Assembly (NCBI RefSeq): GCF_022808595.1 | Contig: NZ_JAKUCN010000001.1 | Coordinates: 744,001-808,000 of the forward strand | Reading direction: 5' to 3' | Origin: Microvirga solisilvae | Lineage (GTDB): Bacteria; Pseudomonadota; Alphaproteobacteria; Rhizobiales; Beijerinckiaceae | Length of the DNA: 64,000 bases | Shown here: piece after piece, positions 1-10,392 of the stretch | Position numbering within the stretch: position 1 is the stretch's first letter | Layout of the letters: every line of letters begins with the position of its first letter | Program-made: the position numbers and the translations under genes | Notes under the pieces: generated by a model | What the model saw: only the letters and a program-made list of their open reading frames with translations | The model's database searches: none | What the model was told of the DNA's origin: nothing

Positions 1-2389
1 AGAGAGACAGAGCTTGCTCGCCCAAACCGCAGACCTTTGGATCATGCCCACCGTAAAGAACGGCGTCATGCCGATTCCTCGCCGCATTGTAGAAAGCCAG
101 TCCATGCCGCACATGCTCGCAGCAGCGCCTCTGCTCGCCCAGCATGAAAAGGGTTGCCCACTGGCAGTGATGAGCCTGGAGAGCTAGGTGGGGCGTTGCG
201 AGATCATCGACGATGGATGACAAACGATCGGCGCGGTTGCGCATGTCCTTGAAGCTCGGCGACGTACGCCACCATCCCCAATAGGCGGTGAAGCGGCGCT
301 GGTCGGCAGGAATGGAATCCGACAACGTAATGGCACGTTTGTAGATATCCTGGACCTCGTCGGCACCAGGCCCGACCGTGGAGATCAGAAGCGGACCGAG
401 CGCCAAGCATATATCGAGTTCCAGCTCCTCGCGCCCCGCCTCCTGCTCAAGTTCGTCGGAGAGAGCCAGGGCGCGTTGCAGCAGACTGACGGCCTCCTGA
501 TTGGCGGAGCGCAGGATTGCATGCTGCCCCGCAAGCCGGAGCTGCGCAATCGCCTCAGGATACATACCCGCCTCAATGAAGTGCCGAGCGAGAATTTCAG
601 GCTCGGCGGAAGCTTCTTTAAGAACCGCAGCGAGACGCCGATGCAGCGTCTGGCGCGTTGCCTTCACCATGCTGTCGTAAGCACTTTGCTGCAGCAGAGC
701 GTGCCTGAAACTATAGGAGCGTTGAGCCACATCATGTTCAGGAGCGATCACACCAAGCTCATACAACCGCGCCAGCCCCTCATCGAGGGCATCTGTGGGA
801 AGCTCGGCGGCTTGCTGGAGAACGGCATAGGAAAACCGGCGTCCGATGGCGCTCGCGACCTGTGCGATGGGCTTGCCTGTTCCACACTGGTCGAGACGGG
901 CAGCCAGCACATCCATGAGCGAAATCGGTAGGTCTCCCGCAGGTGCGCCGCTCTCCGGTGTAGGCCGATCCAGAAAGGTCCGCGTCAATTCCTCGAGGAA
1001 AAACGGGTTTCCTTCGGAGCGCGTGACGATGTGCTGCAACTCCGCCTCCGACACGCGAACCGAGCCGGCCATATGGTGCACCAGGGAAATGGCCGTCTGC
1101 TCCGGCAGGGGCGCGAGATCGATGGTTGTGACGTTTGGGAAAACCGATGATTGAAGCTCATGAAAGGTAGGACGCGCCGTTGCAAGCAACAGAGCCGGAA
1201 GATCGACGATCCGTGCAATGATGCGATCCAGAAGCTCTAGTGTGCTCGGGTCGATCCATTGGACATCCTCGATAATGATGACCAATGGTCCGCGCGCACT
1301 CAACCGCGCGATGAATTCGATTAGGGTCGATAACGTTTCCTCCTTGATCTGCTCTGCAGTCTCGGACGAGCGTGACTTATCGCGAAGAGGAAAAAGAAGA
1401 TCCATAAACACAGGCGCCGCATCCGGCATCGGCGGCACGGCCATATCCAGAAGTCGGCCCAATCGGCCTTGAGATAGGTGATGTGGCTTGTCCGAGCGCA
1501 TCAGAAGCGTGCGTTCAAGGTTCGATCTGATCGGATGAAATGGCGTGGCACCATGCAGCGGAGAGCACTGGAAGTTCAAAACCATTGACGCATCATGGCT
1601 CAATCGCCTGCGAATCTCGGCCGCGACCCGGGACTTTCCGATCCCGGGATCGCCTGTCAGGAGAACCGCCTGCCCCTTTCCGCTTTGCACGATTTCCCAC
1701 AGATCGGCGATGATTGTGAGTTCCGTCTCCCGCCCGAGGAGCGGGGCATCGCCCGGCGAGTGCAGACCCTCGAACCGCGTCTGCGGCCTTCGCGAGCGCA
1801 GAACAGTCCAGGCCTGTTGCGGAAGGGAGAACCCGGACAATTCCAGCTCCTGCTGTCGACCGAACCGGAACATGGTGCCGACAAGCCGACGCGTTGCATC
1901 GCTGACAAGAATGGAATTGGGAGCAGCAGCGGTCTGAAGACGCGCCGCGAGGTGGGGAGCGATGCCGACAACTTCGTCTGAGCCGAAGCCCTTGTCTCCC
2001 GCCATATCGCCCGCAACCACCCTGCTCGTGGCGATGCCGACACGAACGCTCAGCGATATCTTTCCACTGGCGCGCGGCACGACGAGATGGGCGCACCTAT
2101 CCGTGATGGCGAGGCCTGCTTGAATGGCCCGCTCGGCCGCATTCTCGTAGGTAACAGGGTAACCGAAATAGGCCATGCCGCCGTCACCGACATAGCGGTT
2201 TACCTTGCCCCCGAACTCTTCGACGGCTGCCGTGCACATGCGATGAAAACCGCGAAGGAGTTCGTGCATGTCCTCCGGATCGAGCCGCTCCGCGAGGCGG
2301 GTGGAGCCGACGAGATCGTAGGCAAGCGCGGTCACCTGCCGCCTCTCGGCCATACCCGTCAATTGCGCCGTTGGGACGTGCTGTGGCAT
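1..2389 (-). CDS. Class III adenylate/guanylate cyclase with AAA ATPase and TPR-like region (partial)
   Basis: The frame is open from an ATG at 2389 to the left edge, about 796 codons without a stop, so the C-terminus lies outside the window. Residues 10-180 are a class III nucleotide cyclase domain. The two metal-binding aspartates are visible: D25 in YDLVGST and D69 in VGDGGMAYFGYP. After a linker comes an AAA-type ATPase with Walker A GDPGIGKS (about residues 246-253) and a Walker B strand ending IIIEDVQWIDPST. The last 250 residues are helical and TPR-like (LLQRALALSDELEQ). Proteins of this family are large cytoplasmic signalling ATPases of about 1,000-1,100 residues; their inputs are mostly unknown. 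The start has only weak ribosome-binding support, and M13 (ATGGCCGAG) is an alternative. It is divergent from fadN. Confidence 0.85.
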   Translation of the reverse strand, partial: MPQHVPTAQLTGMAERRQVTALAYDLVGSTRLAERLDPEDMHELLRGFHRMCTAAVEEFGGKVNRYVGDGGMAYFGYPVTYENAAERAIQAGLAITDRCAHLVVPRASGKISLSVRVGIATSRVVAGDMAGDKGFGSDEVVGIAPHLAARLQTAAAPNSILVSDATRRLVGTMFRFGRQQELELSGFSLPQQAWTVLRSRRPQTRFEGLHSPGDAPLLGRETELTIIADLWEIVQSGKGQAVLLTGDPGIGKSRVAAEIRRRLSHDASMVLNFQCSPLHGATPFHPIRSNLERTLLMRSDKPHHLSQGRLGRLLDMAVPPMPDAAPVFMDLLFPLRDKSRSSETAEQIKEETLSTLIEFIARLSARGPLVIIIEDVQWIDPSTLELLDRIIARIVDLPALLLATARPTFHELQSSVFPNVTTIDLAPLPEQTAISLVHHMAGSVRVSEAELQHIVTRSEGNPFFLEELTRTFLDRPTPESGAPAGDLPISLMDVLAARLDQCGTGKPIAQVASAIGRRFSYAVLQQAAELPTDALDEGLARLYELGVIAPEHDVAQRSYSFRHALLQQSAYDSMVKATRQTLHRRLAAVLKEASAEPEILARHFIEAGMYPEAIAQLRLAGQHAILRSANQEAVSLLQRALALSDELEQEAGREELELDICLALGPLLISTVGPGADEVQDIYKRAITLSDSIPADQRRFTAYWGWWRTSPSFKDMRNRADRLSSIVDDLATPHLALQAHHCQWATLFMLGEQRRCCEHVRHGLAFYNAARNRHDAVLYGGHDPKVCGLGEQALSL

Positions 2390-2657
2390 CCGCTGCAACC
2401 CCGCCAGACCAGAAAAATAACATAGTTTATGCGGGATGTGTCAGGCCGATGGCGGTACTGGAAACGCGGTAGAGGCACAGACAGCAAGAAATGCCCCTCA
2501 CCCACATGGAATCCTTAGTTCCGTCATCGCAAGAGTTCCGCGCCACACCCATCCGATCGGTTGACAGCACTCTACCAGTCAGTAGGAATAATACTGGGCC
2601 AGCAAAAAAGACAAAGCAGCCCAACCTCATAGACGTCATCCTGGCTCCGGAGTCACA
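2390..2657. other. Divergent intergenic region between cyclase gene and fadN
   Basis: No gene is seen here. It must hold the promoters for both neighbours. A TTGACA hexamer lies near 2560, but no convincing -10 box follows at 16-18 bp. The segment just after it contains arms CCAGT and ACTGG about 13 bp apart, which could be a weak operator. No assignment is made. Confidence 0.4.
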
Positions 2658-4997
2658 ATGAACGCGCTCCCTCCCTTTCCTTCCACGCTCGGCACTCAAG
2701 ACATCGGCATCGCACGTGCAGCTGTGATCGGGGCAGGGTCCATGGGATCCGGTATTGCAGCGCAATTCGCCAATGCCGGCATTCCTGTCGACCTGCTCGA
2801 CATAAAGGGAACAGGCGCTTCGCCAAATGGCCCGGCCGAAGCCGGTATCGAGCGACAATCGAAGGCAAACGGATTCATGCATCCTGCAGCCGCCCAGCTC
2901 GTGCGGCCCGGCAATATCGAGGACGACCTTCAGCGCCTCTCGGAAGCCGATTGGATCATCGAGGCGGTCGTCGAACGGCTCGACGTCAAGCGCGACCTCT
3001 ACGGGAAGATCGACAGGGTCAGGAAAAAGGGATCCGTCGTTTCGTCCAACACATCCACGATCCCCCGCGCCGACCTGATCGCAGAGCAAGGCCCGGCCTT
3101 TGCGGCGGATTTCCTCATCACGCATTTCTTCAACCCTCCGCGCGTCATGCGGCTCGTGGAGATCGTGAGCGCTTCCGAAAATTCGCCTGAGCTTGTTCAA
3201 CGCGCCAAGGCAGCCTCCCATTCCATTCTCGGCAAGACCGTCGTGGATTGCCACGACACGCCGGGCTTCATCGCCAACCGCATCGGCTGCTACTGGCTGG
3301 CCGTTGCGGCGCTCGAAGCGAAGAGCATGGGCCTCACCGTCGAAGAAGCCGACGCCGTAATGGCCGCTTTCGGCTCACCACGCACGGGAGCCTTTGGCCT
3401 GCTCGATTTGATCGGCATCGACCTCATCCCGCATGTGTGGGGCAGCCTGATGAGCGCCCTTCCCGCCTCGGACGGCATCCATGCTTACGACCTGCCGTCC
3501 GACCTTACGGTGCAAGGCATGATCGCGGCGGGGCACTTGGGGCGGAAAGCCAAAAGTGGTTTCTACCGCGTCAATGCCGACAAAACGCGCGAGGCGCTCG
3601 ATCTCTCAACCGGCCTCTACCGCCCTGAAGCGCCGCTCGATGCGGCCTCGCTTCCCGGCAAGGGCCGCGATCTCGCAGCCCTCCTGCAATCCGACGATCG
3701 GCTCGGTCGCTATGCTTGGCGAGTTCTGTCGCGCCTCATTGCCTACACCGCCGAAGTCGGTCCGGAAATCGCAAAGGACGTGGCCGCCATCGATACCGCC
3801 ATGGAGCTCGGCTATGCCTGGCGTGAAGGCCCCTTCAAGCTGGCGGAGCGCTGCGGGATCGAACAGCTCGCAGAACGCCTGAAGCAGGACGGCGGCGACG
3901 TGCCTGCCCTTCTGGCATCCGCGCTCAAGAACGGCGGCTTCTATGCCAAGGATACGAGCTTGCCGCTTCGCACCGATGGCGCGCGCGCGCAGGCCACGGA
4001 TCATAGCAGCGATCTCGCCCTGCCTGCGATCAAGTTTCGTCGACCGAAGATCCTCGGCAATGAGGGGGCTTCGCTGTGGGATGCGGGTAACGGCGTGACC
4101 TGCTTCGAGATCCACACGAAGATGAACAGTCTCACCCCGGCCGTCTTCGATGCGCTGGACCAAAGCCTGCAGAAGACCGCTTCGGACTTTCGCGGCCTCG
4201 TCATCGGCAACGACAATCCGCGTGTTTTCTCCGCAGGTGCTGACCTATCTTATTTTGTCGATCTCGTGCGCAAGGAAGATTGGGCCGCCCTGTCCGCGTT
4301 CCTCTCGCGGGGACAGGACCTCTTCATGCGCGTGAAGCACGCGCCCTTCCCCGTGGTTGCCGCTGTCGCCGGTCTTGCGCTCGGTGGCGGCTGCGAGCTG
4401 ATGCTTCACTGCGATGCTATCGTCGCTCATGCGGAATTGGCGGTAGGACTTCCCGAAACCAAGGTTGGTATCGTGCCCGGTTGGGGCGGCTGCACGCAGC
4501 TGATGCTGCGGACGCAGGAGCGGGGCAGCGATCCTGTTATGAATGTGCAGAGGGCATTCAACACTATTCTCACGGGCGCTCCCTCCTCCTCGGCCCTTGA
4601 TGCCTGGGAGAAAGGGCTGCTCCGGTCGAGTGACGCCATCGTCATGAATCCAGACGATCTTCTTGGCAGAGCGGTCGCACGCGCAGCCTCGTTAGCGGAT
4701 GCGAGATATCGCGCGCCTGAGCCTGCGACGATTTCACTTTCCGGATCGGCGGGGAAAGATGCGCTTATGGAGCGCATTCATAAGCAGCGGGAAACGCTTC
4801 GCCTTACCGAGACGGACATCATCGTTGCCGAGACCCTCGCCTCCGTTCTCACGGGCGCAGCCCTCTCCAGGGACACGGCCTCCGAGAACGACATGCTGGC
4901 CTTGGAGCGGGAAGCCGTGCTTGCCCTTGCCAAGACGCCGGCGACGCGGGAGCGCATTGAGCACATGCTCGCGACAGGAAAGCCGCTACGCAATTGA
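2658..4997 (+). CDS. fadN: 3-hydroxyacyl-CoA dehydrogenase / enoyl-CoA hydratase, FadN type
   Basis: This two-domain beta-oxidation enzyme of 779 residues hydrates 2-enoyl-CoA and oxidises the 3-hydroxyacyl-CoA with NAD+. The dehydrogenase comes first: the Rossmann motif GAGSMG spans residues 25-30, and HFFNPP lies near 155. The hydratase domain occupies the C-terminal third, with the oxyanion region FSAGADL and both expected glutamates (GGGCEL and GLPETKVGIVPG). This order is the reverse of FadB/FadJ and matches Bacillus FadN, also about 790 residues. The ATG at 2658 is taken as the start. It stands alone on the plus strand and converges with the transglutaminase gene, yet belongs functionally with the thiolase, ligase and acyl-CoA dehydrogenase nearby. 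Confidence 0.9.
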   Translation: MNALPPFPSTLGTQDIGIARAAVIGAGSMGSGIAAQFANAGIPVDLLDIKGTGASPNGPAEAGIERQSKANGFMHPAAAQLVRPGNIEDDLQRLSEADWIIEAVVERLDVKRDLYGKIDRVRKKGSVVSSNTSTIPRADLIAEQGPAFAADFLITHFFNPPRVMRLVEIVSASENSPELVQRAKAASHSILGKTVVDCHDTPGFIANRIGCYWLAVAALEAKSMGLTVEEADAVMAAFGSPRTGAFGLLDLIGIDLIPHVWGSLMSALPASDGIHAYDLPSDLTVQGMIAAGHLGRKAKSGFYRVNADKTREALDLSTGLYRPEAPLDAASLPGKGRDLAALLQSDDRLGRYAWRVLSRLIAYTAEVGPEIAKDVAAIDTAMELGYAWREGPFKLAERCGIEQLAERLKQDGGDVPALLASALKNGGFYAKDTSLPLRTDGARAQATDHSSDLALPAIKFRRPKILGNEGASLWDAGNGVTCFEIHTKMNSLTPAVFDALDQSLQKTASDFRGLVIGNDNPRVFSAGADLSYFVDLVRKEDWAALSAFLSRGQDLFMRVKHAPFPVVAAVAGLALGGGCELMLHCDAIVAHAELAVGLPETKVGIVPGWGGCTQLMLRTQERGSDPVMNVQRAFNTILTGAPSSSALDAWEKGLLRSSDAIVMNPDDLLGRAVARAASLADARYRAPEPATISLSGSAGKDALMERIHKQRETLRLTETDIIVAETLASVLTGAALSRDTASENDMLALEREAVLALAKTPATRERIEHMLATGKPLRN

Positions 4998-5010
4998 TGT
5001 GCGGTCAGGG

Positions 5011-5685
5011 TTAAGAAGCCGAAGCTTCGGCTTCTTCCTCCATTCGTCCCCGGTATCCTCCGGGTCTGCACAATACCGGATAAAGGCGTGTCATCTCGCG
5101 CATGAGGAATTTCGTCGGCACGTCGAAGAATGTGCCGTGATTGAACACGTAATCCATGAAGGCCCGCCCATCACCATCAAAGGGCTGGAACAAAGCATCG
5201 CCAGTGCCGTCGAAGTCGAGCGGCGTAACACCGAGCTTGGCGCAGAGGCTTGCATTGAAGGTCGGTGTCGCCTTCAACCAACGGCCGCCGAGATAAACCT
5301 CCACATAGCCGTGATAGGAAAACACGTCCGTACCGACCGCCTCCAGAAGACGCGGGGTCGCGAGGTGATTTCGCACATCCGACAAGCCGACCCGCACAGG
5401 AATACCAACCGCACGGCACAAAGCCGCATAAAGGGCGGCCTTGCCGACGCAATAGCCATGACCAGAACTGAGAACGCTGCTGCCACGGAAGCTCTCGCGG
5501 TCAGTGTAGTCCACATAAGGATCGTAGCGAATTCCATCCCGCACAGCGTCGTAGAGTGCCCTTGCCCGTTCTGCATCAGAGTCGATTCCGCGTGTCACCA
5601 TCTCGGCATGCTGCCGGATGGCGGGATGATCGCTGTCCACATATTCGGCAGGGCTAAGATAAAGGCGCTGCTCGGTTACATTCAT
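5011..5685 (-). CDS. Transglutaminase-like cysteine protein
   Basis: The protein has 224 residues and carries a transglutaminase-like core. The nucleophile region is SSGHGYCVGKAALYAAL with Cys79, followed by His125 in YHGYVEVYLGGRW. The position usually held by the catalytic Asp reads KATPTFN, with Thr140 where Asp is common; this variant recurs in small bacterial members of the family. No signal peptide is seen, so it is probably cytoplasmic. Substrate and reaction are unknown; family members can be cross-linkers, peptidases or amidases. It is the last gene of the leftward acyl-CoA group, 32 bp after the tetR-type gene. The acidic C-terminus (EEEAEASAS) is encoded by the palindrome at the operon end. 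Confidence 0.75.
   Translation of the reverse strand: MNVTEQRLYLSPAEYVDSDHPAIRQHAEMVTRGIDSDAERARALYDAVRDGIRYDPYVDYTDRESFRGSSVLSSGHGYCVGKAALYAALCRAVGIPVRVGLSDVRNHLATPRLLEAVGTDVFSYHGYVEVYLGGRWLKATPTFNASLCAKLGVTPLDFDGTGDALFQPFDGDGRAFMDYVFNHGTFFDVPTKFLMREMTRLYPVLCRPGGYRGRMEEEAEASAS
5013..5036. terminator. 24-bp perfect palindrome between convergent genes
   Basis: AAGAAGCCGAAG is followed directly by CTTCGGCTTCTT. It lies 15 bp after the fadN stop and overlaps the last codons and the stop of the convergent gene. As RNA it would fold with a short AAGCTT loop on either strand. The plus-strand transcript continues into a pyrimidine-rich TTCCTCC. It is probably a bidirectional terminator, but the T-tract is weak. 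Confidence 0.45.
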
Positions 5686-5717
5686 GACGCAGTCCCTTCC
5701 CTTGTCCCTCGAAACCG

Positions 5718-6437
5718 TCAGGAGGCCCGACTAGCGGGTTTTCGGAGAGCTTTTGATGGAGATGCAGGAACATTAGCTGCGGCGAGCTTCATCCCGGTCT
5801 TTCCGTTCGCCTTGCGTGTGGCCTGTCCCACACCTCCAACACCATTGACCAGCAGATCGATCATCTGGTCCGCAAGCTGTTCGGGATCGAGCGGCCCGCG
5901 TGGATCGTACCAGCGGGCGATCCAGCTCAATGCGCCTGCTGCGGCAAAGGCTGCCATCTTGGGATCGCAGGGACGGATCGAGCCATCCTCAATTCCTTCC
6001 GTGATGACGGACCGGAAACGTTTGTCGATCCGCCCTTTGAGCGCGCGGAGCTCCTTGCGCGTAGACGGCGGCAGCGGATCCTCGCCCACGAGAATGAGGC
6101 AGCGGCCGAAATCCTCCGTTACGATCCGCACATAAACGCGCCAGAGCGCGATCAGCTTCGCAAGACCAGTCGCATCAGTGCCTTCGATCTGAGCCGACGC
6201 ATCCTCCAGCATCTCCAAGCCGATGCGGACGCATTCGAAGAGGATCTGATCCTTGTTCTTCACATAGTAATAGATTGTCGGCTTCGTGACGTTCAGCCGC
6301 TCGGCCACATCATCGAGGGATGTCTTGTGAAAGCCGTTCTCGTTGAAGGCCTGAGCGGCAGCCCGCAGCACGGCATCGCGCTTGACTTCGCGCTCCTTCT
6401 GCCGGTCGGCGGGCTTTTTCCACGGGGATGCCGTCAT
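5718..6437 (-). CDS. TetR/AcrR-family transcriptional regulator
   Basis: The protein has 239 residues. An N-terminal helix-turn-helix is evident: residues reading FNENGFHKTSLDDVAERLNV, then TKPTIYYYVKNKDQIL, the hallmark TetR recognition region. The C-terminal all-helical domain should bind the ligand. The start at 6437 is preferred over upstream frames because AGGA sits 5 nt before that ATG. It lies 96 bp behind the thiolase on the same strand, so it may be co-transcribed with the acyl-CoA genes or use its own promoter. By position it is the likely repressor of the pathway, sensing an acyl-CoA, as FadR-like TetR proteins do; this is inference. Confidence 0.85.
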   Translation of the reverse strand: MTASPWKKPADRQKEREVKRDAVLRAAAQAFNENGFHKTSLDDVAERLNVTKPTIYYYVKNKDQILFECVRIGLEMLEDASAQIEGTDATGLAKLIALWRVYVRIVTEDFGRCLILVGEDPLPPSTRKELRALKGRIDKRFRSVITEGIEDGSIRPCDPKMAAFAAAGALSWIARWYDPRGPLDPEQLADQMIDLLVNGVGGVGQATRKANGKTGMKLAAANVPASPSKALRKPASRAS

Positions 6438-6533
6438 GGGTTTCCTGACACAATATTGGTTCGTGATCGGCCGCCCATGTAACGGTCGCTCGTCCACCCG
6501 TCTAGGGTAGGCACCCCCCTCATGGCGATGTCT

Positions 6534-7715
6534 CTATGCTCTCTCGATGGCGAGCGCGATGCCCTGACCGCCACCGATGCACATGGTGATGAGGCCATAG
6601 CGTCCTCCTGTGCGGGACAGCTCATAGGCCGCCTTGACGGTGAGGATGGTGCCGGTGGCGCCGACCGGGTGGCCCAGTGCGATCGCTCCGCCGTTCGGAT
6701 TGACGCGTTCGGGATCGAAGCCCAACTCGTTGGCGACGGCGCAGGCCTGCGCGGCAAATGCCTCGTTCGACTCGATCACATCGAAGTCGCCGATTTTCAT
6801 TCCCGTCTTCTTCAGCAGGTTGCGCACGGCGGGAACCGGCCCGATGCCCATCTCGCCAGGCTCCACGCCCGCATGGGCATAGCCGACGATCCGCGCCAGA
6901 GCCTTCCGCCCTTCCCGCTCTGCCCGTCCTTCCTCCATCAGCACCACGGCGGCTGCGCCGTCGTTGATGCCGGAGGCATTGCCCGCCGTCACCGAGCCGT
7001 CCTTGCGGAACACCGGGCGCAGGGACGCCAGGTTCTCGCGGGTCGTGTCCGCTTTAAGATGCTCGTCGGTGTCGAACGAGATCGTCTCCCGACCCTTCTT
7101 CGCCTCAACGGGAAGGATCTGCTCCTTGAAGCGCCCTTCCTTGATCGCCAATGCTGCACGGCGCTGGCTCTCGGCTGCGAACGTATCCTGCGCGTCGCGG
7201 GAAATCTGCCATTTAGAGGCGACGTTTTCTGCCGTGATGCCCATGATGCCATTGCCGAACGGATCGGTGAGAATGCCGGTCAAATGATCCACCACCAGCG
7301 CATCGCCCATCTTCTGGCCGAAGCGTGCCGTGTGCAGAAGATGCGGCGAACGGCTCATAGCCTCAGCGCCACCTGCCACGGCCACATCCGCATCGCCGAG
7401 CATGATCGACTGCGCAGCGGAGACGATAGCCTGCACGCCGCTACCGCAAAGGCGGTTCACGGTCATGGCCGGCACCTCGATAGGAACGCCGCCATCGATG
7501 GCCGCGACGCGACCGAGATAGGCATCCTTCGGTTCGGTGACAATCACGTTGCCGAAGACCACATGATCCACATCCCCGCCCTCGAGCTTTGCTCGCTTGA
7601 GGGCTTCGGCCACGCAGAGCGCACCGAGCTGGGTGGGTGAATGGTTGGACAACGTGCCGCCGAAGGTGCCGATGGCGGTCCTAACTCCCGATGCAATGAC
7701 GACGCTGCGCGACAT
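6534..7715 (-). CDS. Acetyl-CoA acyltransferase (thiolase)
   Basis: This 393-residue thiolase has the complete catalytic set: Cys90 in NRLCGSG, His349 in ALGHPVGATG and Cys379 in MCIGGGQG. It cleaves 3-ketoacyl-CoA with CoA to give acetyl-CoA, or condenses two acetyl-CoA in the biosynthetic direction. Length and motifs fit both the PhaA/AtoB and the degradative FadA types. Location downstream of the acyl-CoA synthetase and near fadN supports a degradative role: it would supply the last step of beta-oxidation, as FadN lacks thiolase activity. Confidence 0.9.
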   Translation of the reverse strand: MSRSVVIASGVRTAIGTFGGTLSNHSPTQLGALCVAEALKRAKLEGGDVDHVVFGNVIVTEPKDAYLGRVAAIDGGVPIEVPAMTVNRLCGSGVQAIVSAAQSIMLGDADVAVAGGAEAMSRSPHLLHTARFGQKMGDALVVDHLTGILTDPFGNGIMGITAENVASKWQISRDAQDTFAAESQRRAALAIKEGRFKEQILPVEAKKGRETISFDTDEHLKADTTRENLASLRPVFRKDGSVTAGNASGINDGAAAVVLMEEGRAEREGRKALARIVGYAHAGVEPGEMGIGPVPAVRNLLKKTGMKIGDFDVIESNEAFAAQACAVANELGFDPERVNPNGGAIALGHPVGATGTILTVKAAYELSRTGGRYGLITMCIGGGQGIALAIERA

Positions 7716-7739
7716 CTTTGAAAACTCCTTGAATGCTCG

Positions 7740-9577
7740 TTACGCCGCAACCGCAGGCGCTGACTTGTAGAGACCTTCGATCTCCGCGGCATATTTCTTG
7801 TAGATGTTCGCACGGCGCACCTTCATGGTGGCGGTGACCTCATCGTCGTCGTGGTCCAGCTCCTTCGTGAGGAGATGGAACTTCTTGATCTGAGCCACAG
7901 GCGCGAGCTGCCGATTGGCCCGCTCGACTTCCCCATCGATCAGCTCGCGCACGCGGCTGTTCTCGGCAAGGCTCTTGTAGTTGGTGAAAGGAACGCGGTT
8001 TTCCTCGGCCCATTTGCCGACCGTTTCCGCATCGATCTGGATCAGGGCAGCCGGATAACGGCGGGACTCGGCAATGACGATGCATTCCTTGATGAAGGCG
8101 CTGCCCTTGACCGTGTTCTCAATCTCGGAAGGACTGAGGTTCTTGCCGCCCGCGGTGATCATGATGTCCTTGAGACGATCCACGATCTTGACTTGGCCGC
8201 CCTCCATCTTGGCTACGTCGCCGGTATGGAGCCACCCATTACGGATCGAAGCGCGGGTCGCCTCCTCGTTGCGGTAATAGCCCTCGAAGACCATCTCGCC
8301 TCGTACAAGCAACTCGCCATCGGGCCCGATCTGCACCTCAGCTCCCTGCACTGCCGGACCGACTGCTCCAGGCAGGAGCGCATCGAGGCGCTGGCCCGTG
8401 ACCATGCCGGACGTCTCGGTGAGACCGTAAACCTCCACGAGTGGCACTCCGATGGTGCGGAAGAAGCGAACGATCAATGGTGAAATTGGCGCGGCGCCCG
8501 TGAGCGCCACCTTGGCCTGCCGCAATCCGATGAAGTTCTGCAGGGCGCGGAAGACGAAAAGATAGCAAAGTCCGAAGAGAATCTTTTCGCGCAAAGTCCG
8601 AGCCGCAGGCGCCTTCTCGGCGAGTGGCTCACACAGGGAAACGGCCTTCTCATAGAGCCGGCGGCGGAAACCTTTCGCCTCGATCATCTTGATATGGATG
8701 GCCGAGTGCAGCTTCTCCCAGATACGCGGTACGCCGAGGAACAAGGTCGGTGCGATCTCGCGTAAGTCTTCCTGAACCGTGCGGATGGATTCACCGAAGC
8801 TCACGCAGGATCCCGCCTGCAGCGGCGCCATCACCGTCAGCATCTGCTCCGCCACGTGGCACAGGGGTAGATACGAGAGATTGGTGGTCTCCTGCGTATA
8901 GCCGAGCCGATCAATCACGGCGGCTCCTTCAGCTCGCATGTTGCGATAGCTGAGCATCGCGCCCTTAGGCTTTCCCGTCGATCCGGACGTATAAACCATC
9001 AGGCCGATATCGCTGAGGCCCTGCTCCGCAAGGCAGGCATCGATCAGGCCGGGATGCTCTTTCTCATAGGCAGCACCCTTCTCGATGACGTCCTTGAAGG
9101 TCGAGAGTTTGTCGCTTTCATAGTGTCGCAAGCCCTTCGGGTCGATCACCACGATCCGCTTGATCTTGGGGAGTTCGTGCAAGCACTCGAGAACCTTGTC
9201 GGTCTGCTCCTGGTCTTCGCAGACCACCACCTCCGCATCGGAGTGACCCAGAACATAGGCGACTTCGTTCGCCGGGCTGGTCGCATAGACGCCGATGCTG
9301 ACAGCGCCCACAAGCCCAGCACCCAATTGCGCGATGACCCATTCCGCCCTGTTCTCGGACAGGATGGCCACATGCCCGCGCGACTCGAGGCCCAAGGCCA
9401 GCATTCCCAGACCGAAATGCCGGGCCTGCGCGTAATACTCCGCCCAGGTGATCGGCTGCCAGATTCCGAAATCCTTCTGCCTCAACGCGATGCGCTCGGG
9501 CATGCGCTGAGCGTTGTCCCGCAGGAGCTGCGGAAGGGTCATGGTGTCGCGTTGGAGAGCCTGCGGCATCGTGGTCC

Positions 9578-9581
<4 letters not shown>
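7740..9581 (-). CDS. Long-chain acyl-CoA synthetase (AMP-forming)
   Basis: This 613-residue adenylate-forming ligase activates a fatty or aryl carboxylate with ATP and CoA. The AMP-binding P-loop reads YTSGSTGKPKGAML near residue 200, the adenine motif VYGLTETSG is in the middle, and GWLHTGDVAKME and DRLKDIMITAGGKNLSP mark the C-terminal hinge and lid. It resembles the long-chain subfamily (FadD15-like) more than short-chain ligases. The ATG at 9581 overlaps the livF stop as ATGA. An in-frame ATG at 9569 has GAGG 6 nt upstream and could be the true start. Its place in one operon with an ABC importer suggests it traps the imported acid as a CoA ester. Confidence 0.9.
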
Positions 9582-10387
<806 letters not shown>

Positions 10388-10392
10388 GGGCA

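Noticed and set aside
1593-2423. Frameshifted or degenerate cyclase gene, suggested by several short minus-strand frames
   Set aside because: One minus-strand frame is open from 2389 to the left edge and contains all expected motifs; the short frames are shadows.
4699-6135. 478-codon plus-strand frame over the end of fadN, the transglutaminase and the TetR gene
   Set aside because: It overlaps three recognisable genes in wrong frames and shows no family features.
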